Of a DNA stretch of 64,000 nucleotides, positions 23,831 through 35,910 are shown one piece after another; the first letter of the stretch is position 1, and each line of letters starts with the position of its first letter. The stretch is from Nyssa sinensis (taxonomy: Eukaryota > Streptophyta > Magnoliopsida > Cornales > Nyssaceae): contig CM018041.1 of NCBI GenBank assembly GCA_008638375.1, positions 15,842,716 to 15,906,715 of the forward strand. The letters run 5' to 3'. Position numbers and translations under genes: made by a program. The notes beneath the pieces were generated by a model. That model did no database searches. It was given only the letters and a program-made list of their open reading frames with translations, and was not told the DNA's origin.

Positions 23831-24961
23831 GTATATACACACAAATATATACATATCTGAAGAATCGAAAGACTTGAAGCCACCAACAAAATAGTGACAA
23901 AAGAATTCTTTAATTGAATCTCATAAGTAGTCAAAAGAAAGAACGCAAAATTAAGGAAAGAATTCTCTATTGAATCTGAACGTAAACTCATCTAATGATA
24001 ATTCAAAGTGGTATTTATAAATGATCAGGTGCAACAAGATTGTTTAGGATGCATATATGATAGGTCATGTGGCTATTATCTATCCCTTTAGTTTGGCATC
24101 TAAGTGACTGCTATTGTCCCATAAATTTCAAAATTGCCCTTACCACATTAGTTACAATGTGAAGTGATGACAATTTTAGTAATCAAGAAAAGGAGAATTT
24201 TCCAAACATTTTAAAATAATCAATAAAGAGAAACCTTCAATTTTAGTACTATTGGAAGGAAATGTAACCAATTAGTGAAGCTATACAAACTAACAAATTA
24301 TAGCAATAAACCAGACTTGAAGAGGCGGCCATGTAGCAAATCTCTTGTTTCATTTCAAAACAAAATGACTACCAACATCCACTAATTTCGAAATAAATGC
24401 CACTGTAACATTAGTTAGCTTTGCTTTCAAGCAACAACTCTTCATTAAAAAAAGGCTATTCCTTTAACTCATTAGACCACACATATCAACAAACAACACA
24501 AATGCTTTACGTTGCACACTAAATTCTTAGAAATATGTCTAGGAAAACTAAATATGACAGAAAAAGAGAAAATTCGAATTCAGATGGAAGTGAAGAAAAG
24601 AAGACTTGCAGCCTTGAGATCGTAAGTGAGACAGAACACGCCAAAGCACTCGGGCTTTTTCTTGGGGTCTTCAGTCTGCACAGCGATAGGTGCCTGAACA
24701 GTACTGGAAATCGAAAACAAATAAAACATTAGAAAATATAAAAACTAAGCAATTTGATTGTCGAAACCTAATAAAAACAAAAGAAGCGGGAAGCGGGAAG
24801 CAGACCTTGTTGCAACAGAGCAATAGACTCGTGCATTTCGAGTTCGAGGGAGTCGGATAGAGGCACGACGGTGATTGGAGAGACGGGTGGATAGGTATGA
24901 GAGCTGGGAAGAGTGAAGAGTGGTTTTGCTGTATGAAGGAGGAAAACTCTGCCACCGCCAT
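19817..24961 (-). CDS. Chloroplast NADP-dependent malate dehydrogenase
   Basis: Reduces oxaloacetate to malate with NADPH in the plastid stroma (malate valve), activated by thioredoxin. Exons, 5' to 3': 24961-24806, 24693-24610, 23492-23406, 22656-22572, 22100-21919, 21815-21745, 21653-21563, 21450-21376, 21287-21186, 21060-20938, 20597-20529, 20436-20368, 20005-19952, 19870-19817. They join in frame to 433 residues, the normal family length. Residues 1-52 are Ser/Pro-rich and acid-poor, a likely transit peptide. C68 and C73 (ECFGVFC) and C409 and C421 match the N- and C-terminal regulatory disulfides. The Rossmann motif SGAAG is at 96-100, GSERS (NADP selectivity) at 128-132, TRLDENRA at 242-249, and catalytic His in WGNHS at 273. 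It ends DTMLPGEM. All introns are GT-AG except intron 2, which begins GC. The symbol is withheld; the Arabidopsis counterpart is NADP-MDH. Confidence 0.97.
20306..20347. repeat. C22-A20 homopolymer pair in MDH intron 12
   Basis: Twenty-two C (20306-20327) run directly into twenty A (20328-20347), ending 21 bases from the 3' end of exon 12. On the transcribed gene strand this is T20 then G22 right after the donor region. Confidence 0.95.
22246..22306. repeat. Short tandem duplication in MDH intron 4
   Basis: GAACTTTCTACTTATGGTAG occurs at about 22247 and 22286, a 39-bp direct duplication. Confidence 0.8.
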
Positions 24962-25135
24962 GGCAGCAGACAGAAATATTCTGTTCTAGAGAGAGAGAGA
25001 GAGAGAGAGGGGGGGGCTGAAAGGGCAAATGAGGTGAGGAGAGAGAAGCGCGCTCTGTTTTGTAGAGAGGGCAAAGAAGGTGGGATTTGGAGGGAGAGAA
25101 GAGAGAGAGTCGAATTCGGTTACTGATTTGAAATA
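24962..25135 (-). promoter_or_regulatory. MDH 5' leader and proximal promoter
   Basis: On the gene strand, upstream of the ATG lies a pyrimidine-rich tract: CCCCCC at 25010-25016 and (CT)n at 24989-25008, with another TC-rich patch near 25100. CT tracts of this type are frequent in leaders of plant photosynthesis-related genes. I see no convincing TATA box in this stretch. Confidence 0.5.
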
Positions 25136-26240
25136 CAGGTACAAGGCCAACAAGATGACGACTGTCACATCCCCAATACTCATTTGTTGGTCTTTCTCAC
25201 GACTTTTAGCTGCACAATTCCTTTCAAGGGGTGGGTGTGGGATCGCAATTTAACCCGCATAGTTTTTTATGGAACAGATTTGGAGTTAGTTTTTCATATT
25301 TCGTTAGGATTTAAAATAGATTTGAAGAGAAGGATCTCAACCCGGCCCATTTTGATATATAAAATAAAATAATAAAAATTTTATCTTACATAATTAATAT
25401 TTTTTAATAATTTTTTAAATTTCAAAATTTAATAGAGTTAAATATTTAAAAAAGAAAATAATTTTATTTTAATTTTCTATTAATATGCATAAATAATATT
25501 ATTTTAATTTTTATTAATATATATATTTTTTATTTTAATACATGTAATATTTTGTTTAAAGGATGTTACTTATAATTAATTTAATACAATAAATAAATAA
25601 CTAAAAGTTTAAAAATAAATAAAAACTCCTATAGATTATTTAAACTATGGAGGAAAAAAAATTATGAGACAAGGTTACAGAAGAAGTCCTCTGTCTTGAA
25701 TTCGTTTCGTTACTTGTTAAATAAAAGTAATTATTGAATGATTCCCTCTACCATTGGTTTGACTATTTAAATGAAAATCATATAAGTAAAAAAATATATT
25801 AATATATTTACGTGATTTTCATTTGAACATACCAATAGAGAACAGAGATTATTGAATATTTTTTTAATAGATGAATAACGTCACGTGAGGAGTTGTAAAA
25901 AATATAATGCTGTATAGGTGCACTTTTAAATGAAGTAAATTCTTTCCCAGAATATTTTATGACACAGGTCTTTTTTTTTTTAACTCATTATTTTCAACTT
26001 AATTGTCAAAAATATACAGTGGGCAAAAGGTAAGAGACACTTCTAATTTTTGTTTTTATTATAGACATCTTTTTAAATGACAACTCTCCATATTTCTATT
26101 TTTTCCAAAGATTGACACCTCCCCATCTATATTAAAAAAAAAAAAAAAAAGGAAAAACTTTATCTCATCAAATACAAATTTTATCTGCAGACATCTTTGA
26201 AGATCTTAAGGTCAAATGTCAAAGACAAATCGATGGTCAA
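25136..26240. other. AT-rich spacer upstream of MDH
   Basis: Very AT-rich from 25360. No supported gene. Confidence 0.5.
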
Positions 26241-26249
26241 GATTTGATG

Positions 26250-26490
26250 TGTTTATTTAATTGGTGGCGGATTCAGACTCTGGACATGAGAGAATAAAAT
26301 ATATATATATATATACACTTTAAGAAGGTATTTTGTAAAAATATATTTAAAAATAATTGTGGCACAACTTTTAATTTGTAAATAAAATTCCATAAAAAAT
26401 AGGACTGAAAAATCAAAATTTTGAAAGTTTGGGAGGCCATTGCCCCCTAAGCATATGGTAGCTCCGTCTCTGAATCTAATGGTGTCTAAA
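26250..26490. mobile_element. Possible short hAT/MITE-like fragment
   Basis: GGCGGATTCAGACTCTGGAC near 26266 and, in inverse, GATTCAGAGACGGAGCTACC near 26476-26457 bracket an AT-rich core. Their GATTCAGA cores fit a short inverted terminus. No clear target duplication. Confidence 0.35.
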
Positions 26491-26594
26491 TAACACAACA
26501 GAAATAAAAATATAAAAATGCATATATATAATATCTATCTATCTCTTTACATAATCTAAAACCATGTATTATTGTGCTGGCACTATCTCTTTTT

Positions 26595-26631
<37 letters not shown>

Positions 26632-28900
26632 TACGTATCACAATAATTCTCATCTCAAACAACTTACATTTTTTTTGAAAAATTAAACTCTTCTTTTCCA
26701 TCTGTAACAAATTTTAAAATTTTCAAACTCTGAACTTCCTAATCATCCCAACATAAAAGGTCTCACATCAACCAAACAACACAATGATCATACCAGCTAC
26801 AATCCAAACTCTCAACACAATTGTCAACCTGGTTTTATCATCTTCATTCCGACTCGTTCATCATTGTCATTGTAAGAATTACCATCACTTTCTTCTTTTT
26901 ACTTGGAAAATCTTATTTATAAATCTCTATTAATTTTCTTTTTTCTTATTTTCAATTTCGAACCTATTCTATTGGCGTGAACACTACTCTATTGACGTGA
27001 TCTTCATACTCTTTTTTGTTTGTTTCATCTATTATACAAGTGTATAAATATTGAATCTTTTTTAATTGAATCTTTTCATATTTTTATGACAGAAAGATAT
27101 CGGGTTGAACCTTCGACAGTTGAATACTGCACGGATATTCAAAGCCATGTTCGGAGTGCGGCAATTAAATTCAAACAAGTTGTAATTAGGGGTTGGCTGG
27201 GTCTTACGAATTGGCTATACACAATTCACTCCACTTTAACCTAATTAAGGGTAAAGATATCTATCTATTATATACTAAGTCAAGATACCTATTACGATAT
27301 AGTAATAATCTTCTTTATCCCAAATTCAAAATTTAACTAAAATAATCTTAAATAACATAATAACTAAAATTAAAAAAATATAATCTCTAACTCTATCTAA
27401 CAAAATTTTAAAAATATAGTCTCGAACAAGATGGTTTGTCAGAAGGATTTGATATATTTATAGATTTAAAATACAATCTCTAATTTTAAAAATAGTTTTT
27501 TTTTTATATTAAGAAATTCAAAGTATTTTGTTAACTTTCTTTTTATATATCATGGGTTTTATTTTTAGTTAATATTGTGTTTGATTAATTTAGTTTTTAA
27601 TTTTAATTTTTATTATTGATGGGTTTTATAGATTTAAAAGTGTTTTGGTTGACCAAGCTTCTCACAATTATCTGTCCCTGAGGTTATGTAGATGACTAGT
27701 ATTTTATAGATTCATATATTTATATAGATAACAACATATAATGCTTATTTTTGCAATTCACGGATGTCACAAACATAATTTTGATATGTTAAATAAACTT
27801 GCAACTTAAAATAAAACATTCCTAAATGGAATTGGATATTTGTTTTAATAATACATTTTTCTCTACATACAAAATTTTGAAAAGAATTTAAACAAACTTA
27901 GAAAATATGGTCAAAATTGAAAGAAAAAAAAAAAAACATAAAAGGGTAGTTTTGTTATTTTGAAAAAAAATTTAGTTAAAGTATTTATAATTTGTCAGTA
28001 AAAATAAAAAATATCAATGTAATTTCAAAAAATTCAAAAAAAAAAACTGTGTAATGATAAAAAAATTCAATAAAAATAAGTATAATTTAACTAAATATAA
28101 AATATATAATCTAAAAATCTTTAAATTTAGATTGAACTCTAAGTCAGCTTCGAATTAACCGACCAACCAACCAACGTATAAATTTCTCACAAATGTAAGT
28201 TTGAGATAGGAAACTACAGCAGTATAGAAATATCATTTTTGTGTGGATTTATTTATCAAATCAATCATAATTTGTTAATCAAACAAAAAATAATTTTCAA
28301 AAAATTGCCACTGGTGAATTATCGTCTTCCAATTTATCAAACACTTTTCTTCTTTACCACTTTTCTTCATTATCCAATACTTCAGTTCTAATTATCTCAA
28401 CGGTAAGATGATATGTCACATGTGGATGTACAATACACAGTTACTAAAGTGAATCTTAATTTAACTGTTAGAACTACTGAATATTTGCTCTGCTCTGCTC
28501 AAAGGGGCCTTTAATAATTAAATTTGCCTACATAGACCAATTAGGATCGTGATGAACAAGGGCGGAAGTATATGAGGCTGAGCTTCAGCCCCCCAAACTA
28601 TAGAAAGTTTTTTTTTCTACATGTAAAATTTTATTTTTTTCAAAATTAGCTTATTCTAAAATTCTGGCTCAATCTAATTTTTATCCATTATTTTTCTCAT
28701 TTCTCACCTAAAATTTTAGCTCACTCCCAAAAAATTGATCAAACTCAACTTTTATTTATCATTTTTCTTATTTTTATTCCAAAATTCATTAAAATAATTT
28801 TAACACTATAATAATTTTTCTGATTCTGTGAACCCAAACTGTGCATGGATCATGGATGGCTCAAATGAAAAAATTAGGCTGTGCAGTAAACTACTATTAA
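26491..28900. other. AT-rich intergenic, no gene seen
   Basis: (TA)n at 26602-26629. A short frame at 27020-27244 was not recognised. GGGCGGAAGTATATGAGGC near 28560 resembles a degenerate element end. Nothing further can be supported. Confidence 0.45.
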
Positions 28901-30944
28901 CATGTTCTCTCTCTTCCCATCCATATATGCAGCCATAAATGCGCAGACTATGAAAATATGGCTAATAGTTTGTTTGGCTCAACCTCAACAACAACCACGA
29001 CCACAACCACAGAAGAAGAAGGTGTGTTGCGATGAGTCTGCTAATACCATTAGAAAGTCTGCTAGTTACTCAGCTGTCCGTCAAGACGCCTTTCTGTTTC
29101 ACCCACCTTTATGAAGAGGTTCCCCCTTTAATTGTATCAACTCACTTGCCTTTTTCAATCTTTTACAATTCATTTTTGTTGCTATTCTATTCAATTTCTT
29201 TGTTCCCACGCTCCTGTTTTTGTGAGATCAAGTCCTGCCTTCCCTGTCTGCTGGGTCCCTTGGAGGTCCCAAATTCAAGAACAACTGGGACAAACTTCAA
29301 TTTTTTTTTTTTTTTTTTTTTTTGTGGGATATTTAATTTTTCAGACAACTATTCATTCTCAATCAAGTCTCTCTCTCGGCATAAATAATTTTATCGAAGT
29401 GAGTGATGAATAATTTAAAAATAAAAAATAAAAAGTCGAATTCAAAACATTTTACTAAGTAAACGCTTCACAAAAAACCACAGGACCAACTAATCCATCC
29501 CCTAGAATTAGAACTATATTGGTCATGTGGTTAAAAACCCCAAAGTGTCCTCTTCAAAAGTTTCTACCAAAAATTAGTTTTTTCAACTTGCTACTTATTT
29601 TTTATCAATTTTTTAAGGATGAATGAGTATTGTTTTATTGTATTTGACTCTGTGAAAATGTTATTTTTACTTGTAAAAATAAAGTTTTGTATAACTAGTG
29701 GCGGATAAAGTTTTGTATAACTAGTGTAAAAATAAAGTTTTATTTTTATTTGTCAAATAAAAAATAATAATTTAATTTTTTATCCATCATTTGAATTAAA
29801 AGACTTTCAACCGTACTCCCACAATTAAGTTATGTTAATCCTATAGTTAAAAACACTAAAATGATCTTTCTCAAAAGTTTATATCAAATGACAATTTTTT
29901 TATTTTTTAAGATAGATGGTACTAAATTCTTAAAAACCTTCTTTTTCTTAATTTTTTTTTTTTTTTTGAAATGTAAGGTATCCTAGGTCAGCTTGCACGC
30001 ATCAGACTAAGTCCATACATTTCTTCTCACGATCATTTCACACGCTTGTTTTTATACATTTTCCTACAATGAATGAATATTAATTGGATCACAGAATCAT
30101 GTGTCTTGGTTCTACCTTTATCCTTTTGTCAAGCTGCTGGAAACATCTGGTCGTTTGGTGTACAAATGAATTTGCATGGTTGTGATTGAATGAATCTATA
30201 GCCGATTATAACTTATCAATAGAACCAGTCTTATATCATTTCCTTCCACACAAAAAAAGGGTTTAAAAAAAACCCAATTACCCTCAATTTTAGTGATGGA
30301 TCTGATATTTTTAAAGGGTTTATTCGATTCATTTTATTGGATTTTTAAATTCAATTTTTTTATGTAAATTTTTTTATTGTTATTATTATTATTATTGTTT
30401 TACTTAAAATGGATTCTATCAATTGTAATTTCTAATCACGTGACCAGAATTATAAACAAGAACGCCGGTTCACAATTATTTCACACAATATTGTTATTAT
30501 TATTATTGGGATTTATTATTTTGTATAATAGTAAAATGATCGGACTCAAAGTGTGAGAACTTGATTCGAGTTTGAAAGCAAATTTCCAATACTTGTACAT
30601 AAACAATGAATAATAATTAATCTTTCGAGAGTTCTTGTTCAACAAATTCAAACCCTTTTCCCTTTTCTTTTTTTTGAATGAAAGTAGAAAATAGCTGTCT
30701 AATTTAGACCATATAGCTGAGCCAAACAAGGAACAATAAAATTGATTTTTTTGAAAATCATTTCGACCACCTTCCATTCCTTGATGCTATCTTAGCTTTA
30801 CTAGGATGGTTTGTTGAGTTCCAACTTTCACACCTCTAATTCAAGACTTCAAAGAATAGTACGGATCAAATACCAACCTTCCATTCAAATTCAATTAAAA
30901 TAAGTTTTTATTAGAAAACTCAAAAAAAAAAATCTATGAGATCT
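28901..30944. other. Intergenic, no gene recognised
   Basis: Small plus-strand frames at 28902-29114 and 29032-29388 have no recognised domain, and the second runs through a T22-type homopolymer near 29301. Otherwise AT-rich with (TAT)n at 30374-30396. Confidence 0.45.
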
Positions 30945-30997
30945 ACCCCAACAGCCAAGATCCAAAACATAAACATCAGCAATTTCTTTCTTCTATC

Positions 30998-31271
30998 TAG
31001 GCCTGGTAAAACGGTTCCAAATCTGTCAACCCGCCCTAACCCGCCCACTATCAACCCGTCCTAACCCGCCCATTTAGTTAGCGGGTCATAAACGGGTTGG
31101 GTAATAAGGAATTCGTCAATTTAGCGGGTCAATATGGGTTTAATATGGGTGTTTGACGGGTTGAGAATGAAAAATAATAAAATAGTATAAGAATATATAT
31201 ATATATATCTCTCCATTTATATATAAGAATATATATAGAGATATATATATATATATAAATATATATATAAG

Positions 31272-31304
<33 letters not shown>

Positions 31305-32472
31305 TTATATCTCTATTTGAAAAAGAATAAAATACTAAAACATATACAATAGATTATAAAACAAAATTAATATTTAGAAAATGTAATTCAACATCACCAT
31401 ATATATAAACAAAACACAAACCAAAAATTTGTGATTCAAAATAAGTCTATTAACAAAACGTCAGTTTGGAAAAGTTATTTTGTGAGACTTTCGCTTACCA
31501 TCCTTACATAAAAGTAAATTTTTTTTTTTTGTTCTGTAAATACAAATTCTTCTTTAATTTCAATTTTAACTGTGAGACAGAGTACTCGTCAATTTGTGCT
31601 ACTAAAAATTGATAATTCAATAGTCAACGTTATTTCTTCTAGATTATTTCAAAGAGGCGGCTGTGATTTGCCTTCAAATTTGAGAATTAATTTCGGTCCA
31701 ACATTTAAAATAATAATAATAAACAAAAAACAATAAAACAAAATAATTGAGAAATTTTGAAAAGGCATTCAATGTTCACAATTCCGTGAGTCAAGTCCTT
31801 GAAAATCAGGATAAGTGTGTATATATATATATATATATATAATGAACAGAGAATTGATCTTTTTTATTAGAAAATTTTATCTTTTATATGTTAGTTATTT
31901 ATGATACTGTCATTTATTTATCTATTTCAATAAATATAATTATTTTTAAAACAATGTTCGACTCTAAATTTGATAGAAGAAATTTTTTTTAGTTGTGTAT
32001 TTGTCACAATATTAATATATTACACATGCAATCACAAATATATTATGTGATTATTTAATTTTAATTAATAAATAAATAAAATAATGTGAGCCAATTAAAT
32101 CAAGTCATAGTTTTACCAATTAAATCAACTGATTTTAAAGATCAAAGAATTCTGAGAAGAAGCTGGTATTATATCGTCTCATTAGATTTACTAATAGAGA
32201 AATAAAAAAAAATTTAATATGTATTCACAAAAGTTTTAACAGAAAAACGTGATGAATTTTATTAGTTATATTATTTGATTGAGATGTGACAATCTTAGGT
32301 AGTGTTTTATTTATAAAAAAAAGTTGAGTAGCGGGTCAAATCCGGGTTGACCCGACCCGACCCGACCCATTTATAACCCGACCCGTATTCGACCCGTTCA
32401 ATTCGGGTCAAATATGGGTTCAACCCGTTTATGACCCGACCCGTTTACAACCCGCCCATTTTGCCAGGCCTA
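30998..32472. mobile_element. Non-autonomous hAT element, 1475 bp
   Basis: The termini are TAGGCCTGGTAAAACGG at the left and, in inverse, TAGGCCTGGCAAAATGGGC at the right. A perfect 8-bp target duplication CTTCTATC flanks them (30990-30997 and 32473-32480), the length typical of hAT transposition. Subterminal regions are crowded with GGGTC/GACCC and AACCCG motifs, as is usual for such elements. There is no transposase frame inside. The core has long AT dinucleotide runs at 31196-31310. The paralogous locus at 41735-42232 lacks the insertion, which independently confirms the boundaries. Confidence 0.93.
31196..31310. repeat. AT-rich microsatellite cluster
   Basis: Successive TATATA runs separated by AAGAATATA, able to fold on themselves. 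Inside the hAT element. Confidence 0.9.
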
Positions 32473-32899
32473 CTTCTATCCATGCATGCCTATGTTTATT
32501 TTGGGCCTCTTAATCACAAATTGCATAATTCCAAGAGAGTCTCTATCTCCTTTTTTTTTAAGTGATATAACTTGAATTGCTTGTCCATTGTGTTCTAAAA
32601 TGCCATATATTTTGTGACATTCAAAAGTTAATTGTTTGTTATTTTCTTTATATTTTTTTCAAATAAGTTCAAGCAATATGAGCATATTTTCTTCTGATGA
32701 ATAAATTTTGGGGATTTTTTCCTATTTTGTTATATATATTTTTTTAAAAAAATTATTCTCAAAAAAATAAAAAGAAAATGAAAACACTAATAGAAAACAG
32801 GGTTAACAAAACATTTTCGAAGCCGTTTCCAAAAATATATAAAATAAAAAATTCTCAATCACCCCATCTTAATACTACTCTCACCCCAACCCACTTTAA

Positions 32900-33075
32900 C
32901 TCTGAAATTTGTTTTATCTTCTTGATCTTGCATGATAGAATACTCACTAATAACCTTAGAATTGCCAGGGGTATGACTGATAACCCCAACTGCTCCTTTT
33001 GCAACCATTTAATTGAAACTTCATTGCAGCATGTCTTCTTTATACAGCCTGAGAGATTGTGTAGCCCAACCTATT
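32900..33075 (+). pseudogene. LINE zf-RVT domain fragment
   Basis: The plus-strand frame 32778-33173 contains HDRILTNNLRIARGMTDNPN, then CSFCNHLIETSLQHVFF. The pattern L-T-x-x-L-x-R-x-x-x-D-x-x-C-x-x-C-x-x-x-x-E-T-x-x-H is the zinc-binding region near the C-terminus of plant non-LTR polyproteins. Only this piece is present. Confidence 0.65.
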
Positions 33076-33161
33076 TGGGCTATCCTCTTGTTCCCAAAGT
33101 AGGCTGGGCTGGAAAGTCCGAAAACTCTAACAAAATGGGGGAAAAAAAAAAGGTTAGTGGG

Positions 33162-33235
33162 AAGGTCTCATGAGACCTTTGTTTGGTTCTTGAGTATTTA
33201 ACAAGATTTACATGGTTCTTGTGTAAATACTCAAA
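33162..33235. repeat. Perfect 18-bp palindrome plus adjacent hairpin
   Basis: AAGGTCTCATGAGACCTT (33162-33179) is a perfect palindrome. It is followed at once by an inverted repeat, TTGAGTATTTAACAAGA (33190-33206) against TCTTGTGTAAATACTCAA (33218-33235), with an 11-base loop. Confidence 0.85.
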
Positions 33236-33470
33236 TTTAAATGTGGTACTATAGGGTAGGTGATACATTTTTCACTAGACTTTTGTTCGTTCCATAAATT
33301 GTTTTGGATAAAGTTATGTGGTTCATGCATGTTTGTCCGAAAAAAGTGTCCAAATAATGTGACTGATATAACAATCATTGATCAATTAGATGATTTTTTA
33401 AAAAACAATTGATATGATAGCAATCAATGACTATCTTTTATTTAGACAAAGATGTGAGCAAACATGCATA

Positions 33471-33633
33471 AGCCATAAATCACCACTCAAATTTTTTTTC
33501 GTGCATCCTTATGTCTACTCCAACAGCCAAGATCCAAAACAAAAACATCAGCAATTTCTTTCTATCTCTACATGGCCTATGTTTATTTTGGGCCTCTTAT
33601 TCGACAGGAGCTTAATTCCAAGGGAGTCTTTAT
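33471..33633. repeat. Left flank copy of a 160-bp repeat around the Copia element
   Basis: AGCCATAAATCACCACTCAA to GGGAGTCTTTAT repeats at 41690-41850, directly beyond the right LTR. See findings. Confidence 0.85.
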
Positions 33634-34052
33634 TGTTAAAATATGTCACACATGAAAGGATAATATGAACATTATTTGGACTTAATGAAATCAGGTGGTT
33701 ATTGACTTTAAGAGTTATACACGGTTACTTAATTAATGAGAGATAATAGGAGAAATAATTTTCCTATTTACTTACTTTTACGGGAAGTAGGATAAGAGTT
33801 TGATTTTAAATAGAAATTGTTCTCTCTCTACCCACATTATTTTAACCAGATTTTTTCATAACATTCTTACGTATCAAAAAAAAGGGGTTAAGTGAGAGAA
33901 ATAATTTCTACAGGCTTTCTTCAAGAAGATGATTTCATTATTACTGATTCTAATATGTTATTTATTTATTTATTCTTTTATTTCCGCATAAAAAATATCA
34001 AATGATTTCATGATAGTTGAAGATGCTTATTTCAATAAATTAAATTTTACAT
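33634..34052 (+). repeat. Copia 5' LTR
   Basis: Starts TGTTAAAATATGTCACACAT and aligns along its length with 41276-41689. Shared blocks include TCAGGTGGTTATTG, AGAGTTATACACGGTTA, CTCTCTACCCACATTATTTT and TACAGGCTTTCTTCAAGAAG. The 3' limit is approximate because the two LTRs diverge after ATGATAGTTGA. A clear primer-binding site was not seen downstream. Confidence 0.8.
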
Positions 34053-35061
34053 GTAGTATTATAATATGGTTGAAAATATCATGATTTTTTTCTTCATATA
34101 AAAATTGATTTCATTAATATTTTTTATGATCGTGAGTAATTATTGAGACTTATGTCATTACTGCGGCTGCCACCACTTTCACGGTCTGATGGCCTTGAAA
34201 ATATGTTTTTTTTATTTTTTTATTTATTGTTTGATTAGAGGTTGATTGGTCTCAAAGGTGGGCGATTCCATATGCATTACAGCCGCTGCCACCACGGTCA
34301 TGGCCTGATAGCCTTGATTAACACTCATATTTTCAAACTTATTAGAATCATCAAATCAATCTCATCACCGGCGTGAAGTTTTCTTTCATGTACGGCCAAT
34401 CCAAAGGCATGCAGCCTGTTTATTTATTGTTTGATTTCGTATAGGCTAGGTTTATGTTATGGGTTGCTGGATTTATGTTATGAGCTGATTTTATGTTATG
34501 GGCTCATAATATTAGGTTAATAATTGTATTTATGCATGCATGAGTTGAATTATTATGTACTAGATTTTGTATGTAATTAAAAAAAATTCAAAGATTATTT
34601 TATTTTTATTATTTTTTTTTTTGGTTATTTATCAATCAATATTTATATTATAGTTAGCATGTAGTCACCAAAGTGATCTTACTGAAAAAAGTTATAAATA
34701 TTGAATTAAATTATGACTTTGCAAAAATTATTATGGAATGATTATTTGATTATTATGGTTTGACCCAAAGGTGCACCAACTTTCAAGTAGTCATTAAATT
34801 AATTAAAATAATTGATAGAATTATAGTGAGATTGGGACAGATGCCCAAAGGTGACAAACGAATCAAACTTTGAAGGTTTATCAATTATGCCTAGGTGAGT
34901 GAAAATCACCATTAATTTGAATATTAATATATTGCATTAGTTAATCCAAAGATTGAACGCAATATTGCTAATGGAACTGATTTTTCAAAGCATTAATGCA
35001 GTGATATTTTTATTTTTTTATTGCAGTGTCAGTTCTTGTTTAGCTTCATTCGCTGGCTTCT

Positions 35062-35631
35062 TCTATTCCAATCTTTAATGGAGCTAATTTCTCTAACTGG
35101 AAGGAACAGATCAAGTTTCACCTTGGTGTTCTGGATCTTGACTTAGCACTACGAATTGACAAACCAACTGCTATTACTGAAACAAGCAGTTCGGAGCAGC
35201 AAGCTTTGTCTAAGTCATGGGAAAGATCGAACAGATTAAGCATCATGTTTATGCGAATTTATATTGCGAATAATATCAAGTCAACGCTTTCTCAAATTGA
35301 AAATGCAAAGGAATATTTCAAGACTGTAGAAGATCGGTTTCGTTTAACGGACAAGTCCCTTGGAGGGAGATTAATGGCTAAACTTACCACCATGAAATTT
35401 GATGGTAGTCGTGGAATGAATGAGCATGTCCTTGAAATGACCAATCTAGCTGCCAGACTCAAATCTTTGGGTATGAATGTTGATGAAAGTTTCCTTGTTC
35501 AGTTCATTCTGAATTCTTTGCCTGCTCAATATGGGCCATTTCAAATTCATATTAACACTATTAAGGAAAAGTGGAATGTGAATGAATTGGCGAGCATGTT
35601 AATTCAAAAAGAGGCAAGACTTAAGCAATAA
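35062..35631 (+). pseudogene. Copia gag region
   Basis: From SIPIFNGANFSNWKEQIKF at 35062 the frame runs to a TAA at 35629-35631. FNGxNFxxWK at the start, then LGGRLMAKLTTMKFDGS and LPAQYGPFQIH, are typical of the Copia gag (UBN2-like) domain, which builds the virus-like particle. A stop at 35041-35043 lies just upstream and no in-frame ATG precedes the conserved part. The closing TAA follows KQ and is one C-to-T step from a Gln codon, CAA. Confidence 0.85.
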
Positions 35632-35910
35632 GGACAACATTCGGTTAATGTTATGAGTCATGGAGTTGGAAGCAAAGGAAAGACACACAAGAAGAGTTTC
35701 AAGAAAGATCCACTGAAGGTTGCAGGACCTTCTCATGTAAATGAGGCTCGCAAGAAGGAACATAATGGACTAAAATGTTATTTTTGTAATGGCTATAGGC
35801 ATTTAAAGAAAAATTGCCCGAAACGTAAAGCTTGGTTTGAGAAGAAAGGTAAGATATTAGCTTTTGTATGTTTGGAATCAAATATGACACAAGTTTCTTC
35901 TAATACATAA
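35632..35910 (+). pseudogene. Copia gag zinc knuckle and protease start
   Basis: Same frame as the gag region. CYFCNGYRHLKKNC fits CX2CX4HX4C, the nucleocapsid zinc knuckle that binds the RNA genome. A TAA at 35908-35910 interrupts the frame just before WVDSGFTIHVSN, the protease active-site DSG. Confidence 0.85.

Larger units (their letters stand above)
30945..32956. repeat. Copy 1 of a dispersed unit, split by a hAT element
   Basis: ACAGCCAAGATCCAAAACAT through the hAT insertion point, then CCTATGTTTATTTTGGGCCT and onward to GATAGAATACTCACTA, matches 41735-42232 over its whole length once the hAT element is removed. A partial third copy is at 33520-33633. Confidence 0.85.

Noticed and set aside
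23528..23991. Frames rich in Tyr-Ile repeats (also at 7156, 26486, 39568, 48512 and 62706)
   Set aside because: They are translations of TA/TATG microsatellites, not genes.
24671..25074. Several overlapping minus-strand frames around the MDH start
   Set aside because: They are alternative frames or read-throughs of MDH exon 1 into intron 1; only the frame starting at 24961 continues correctly through the splice junctions.
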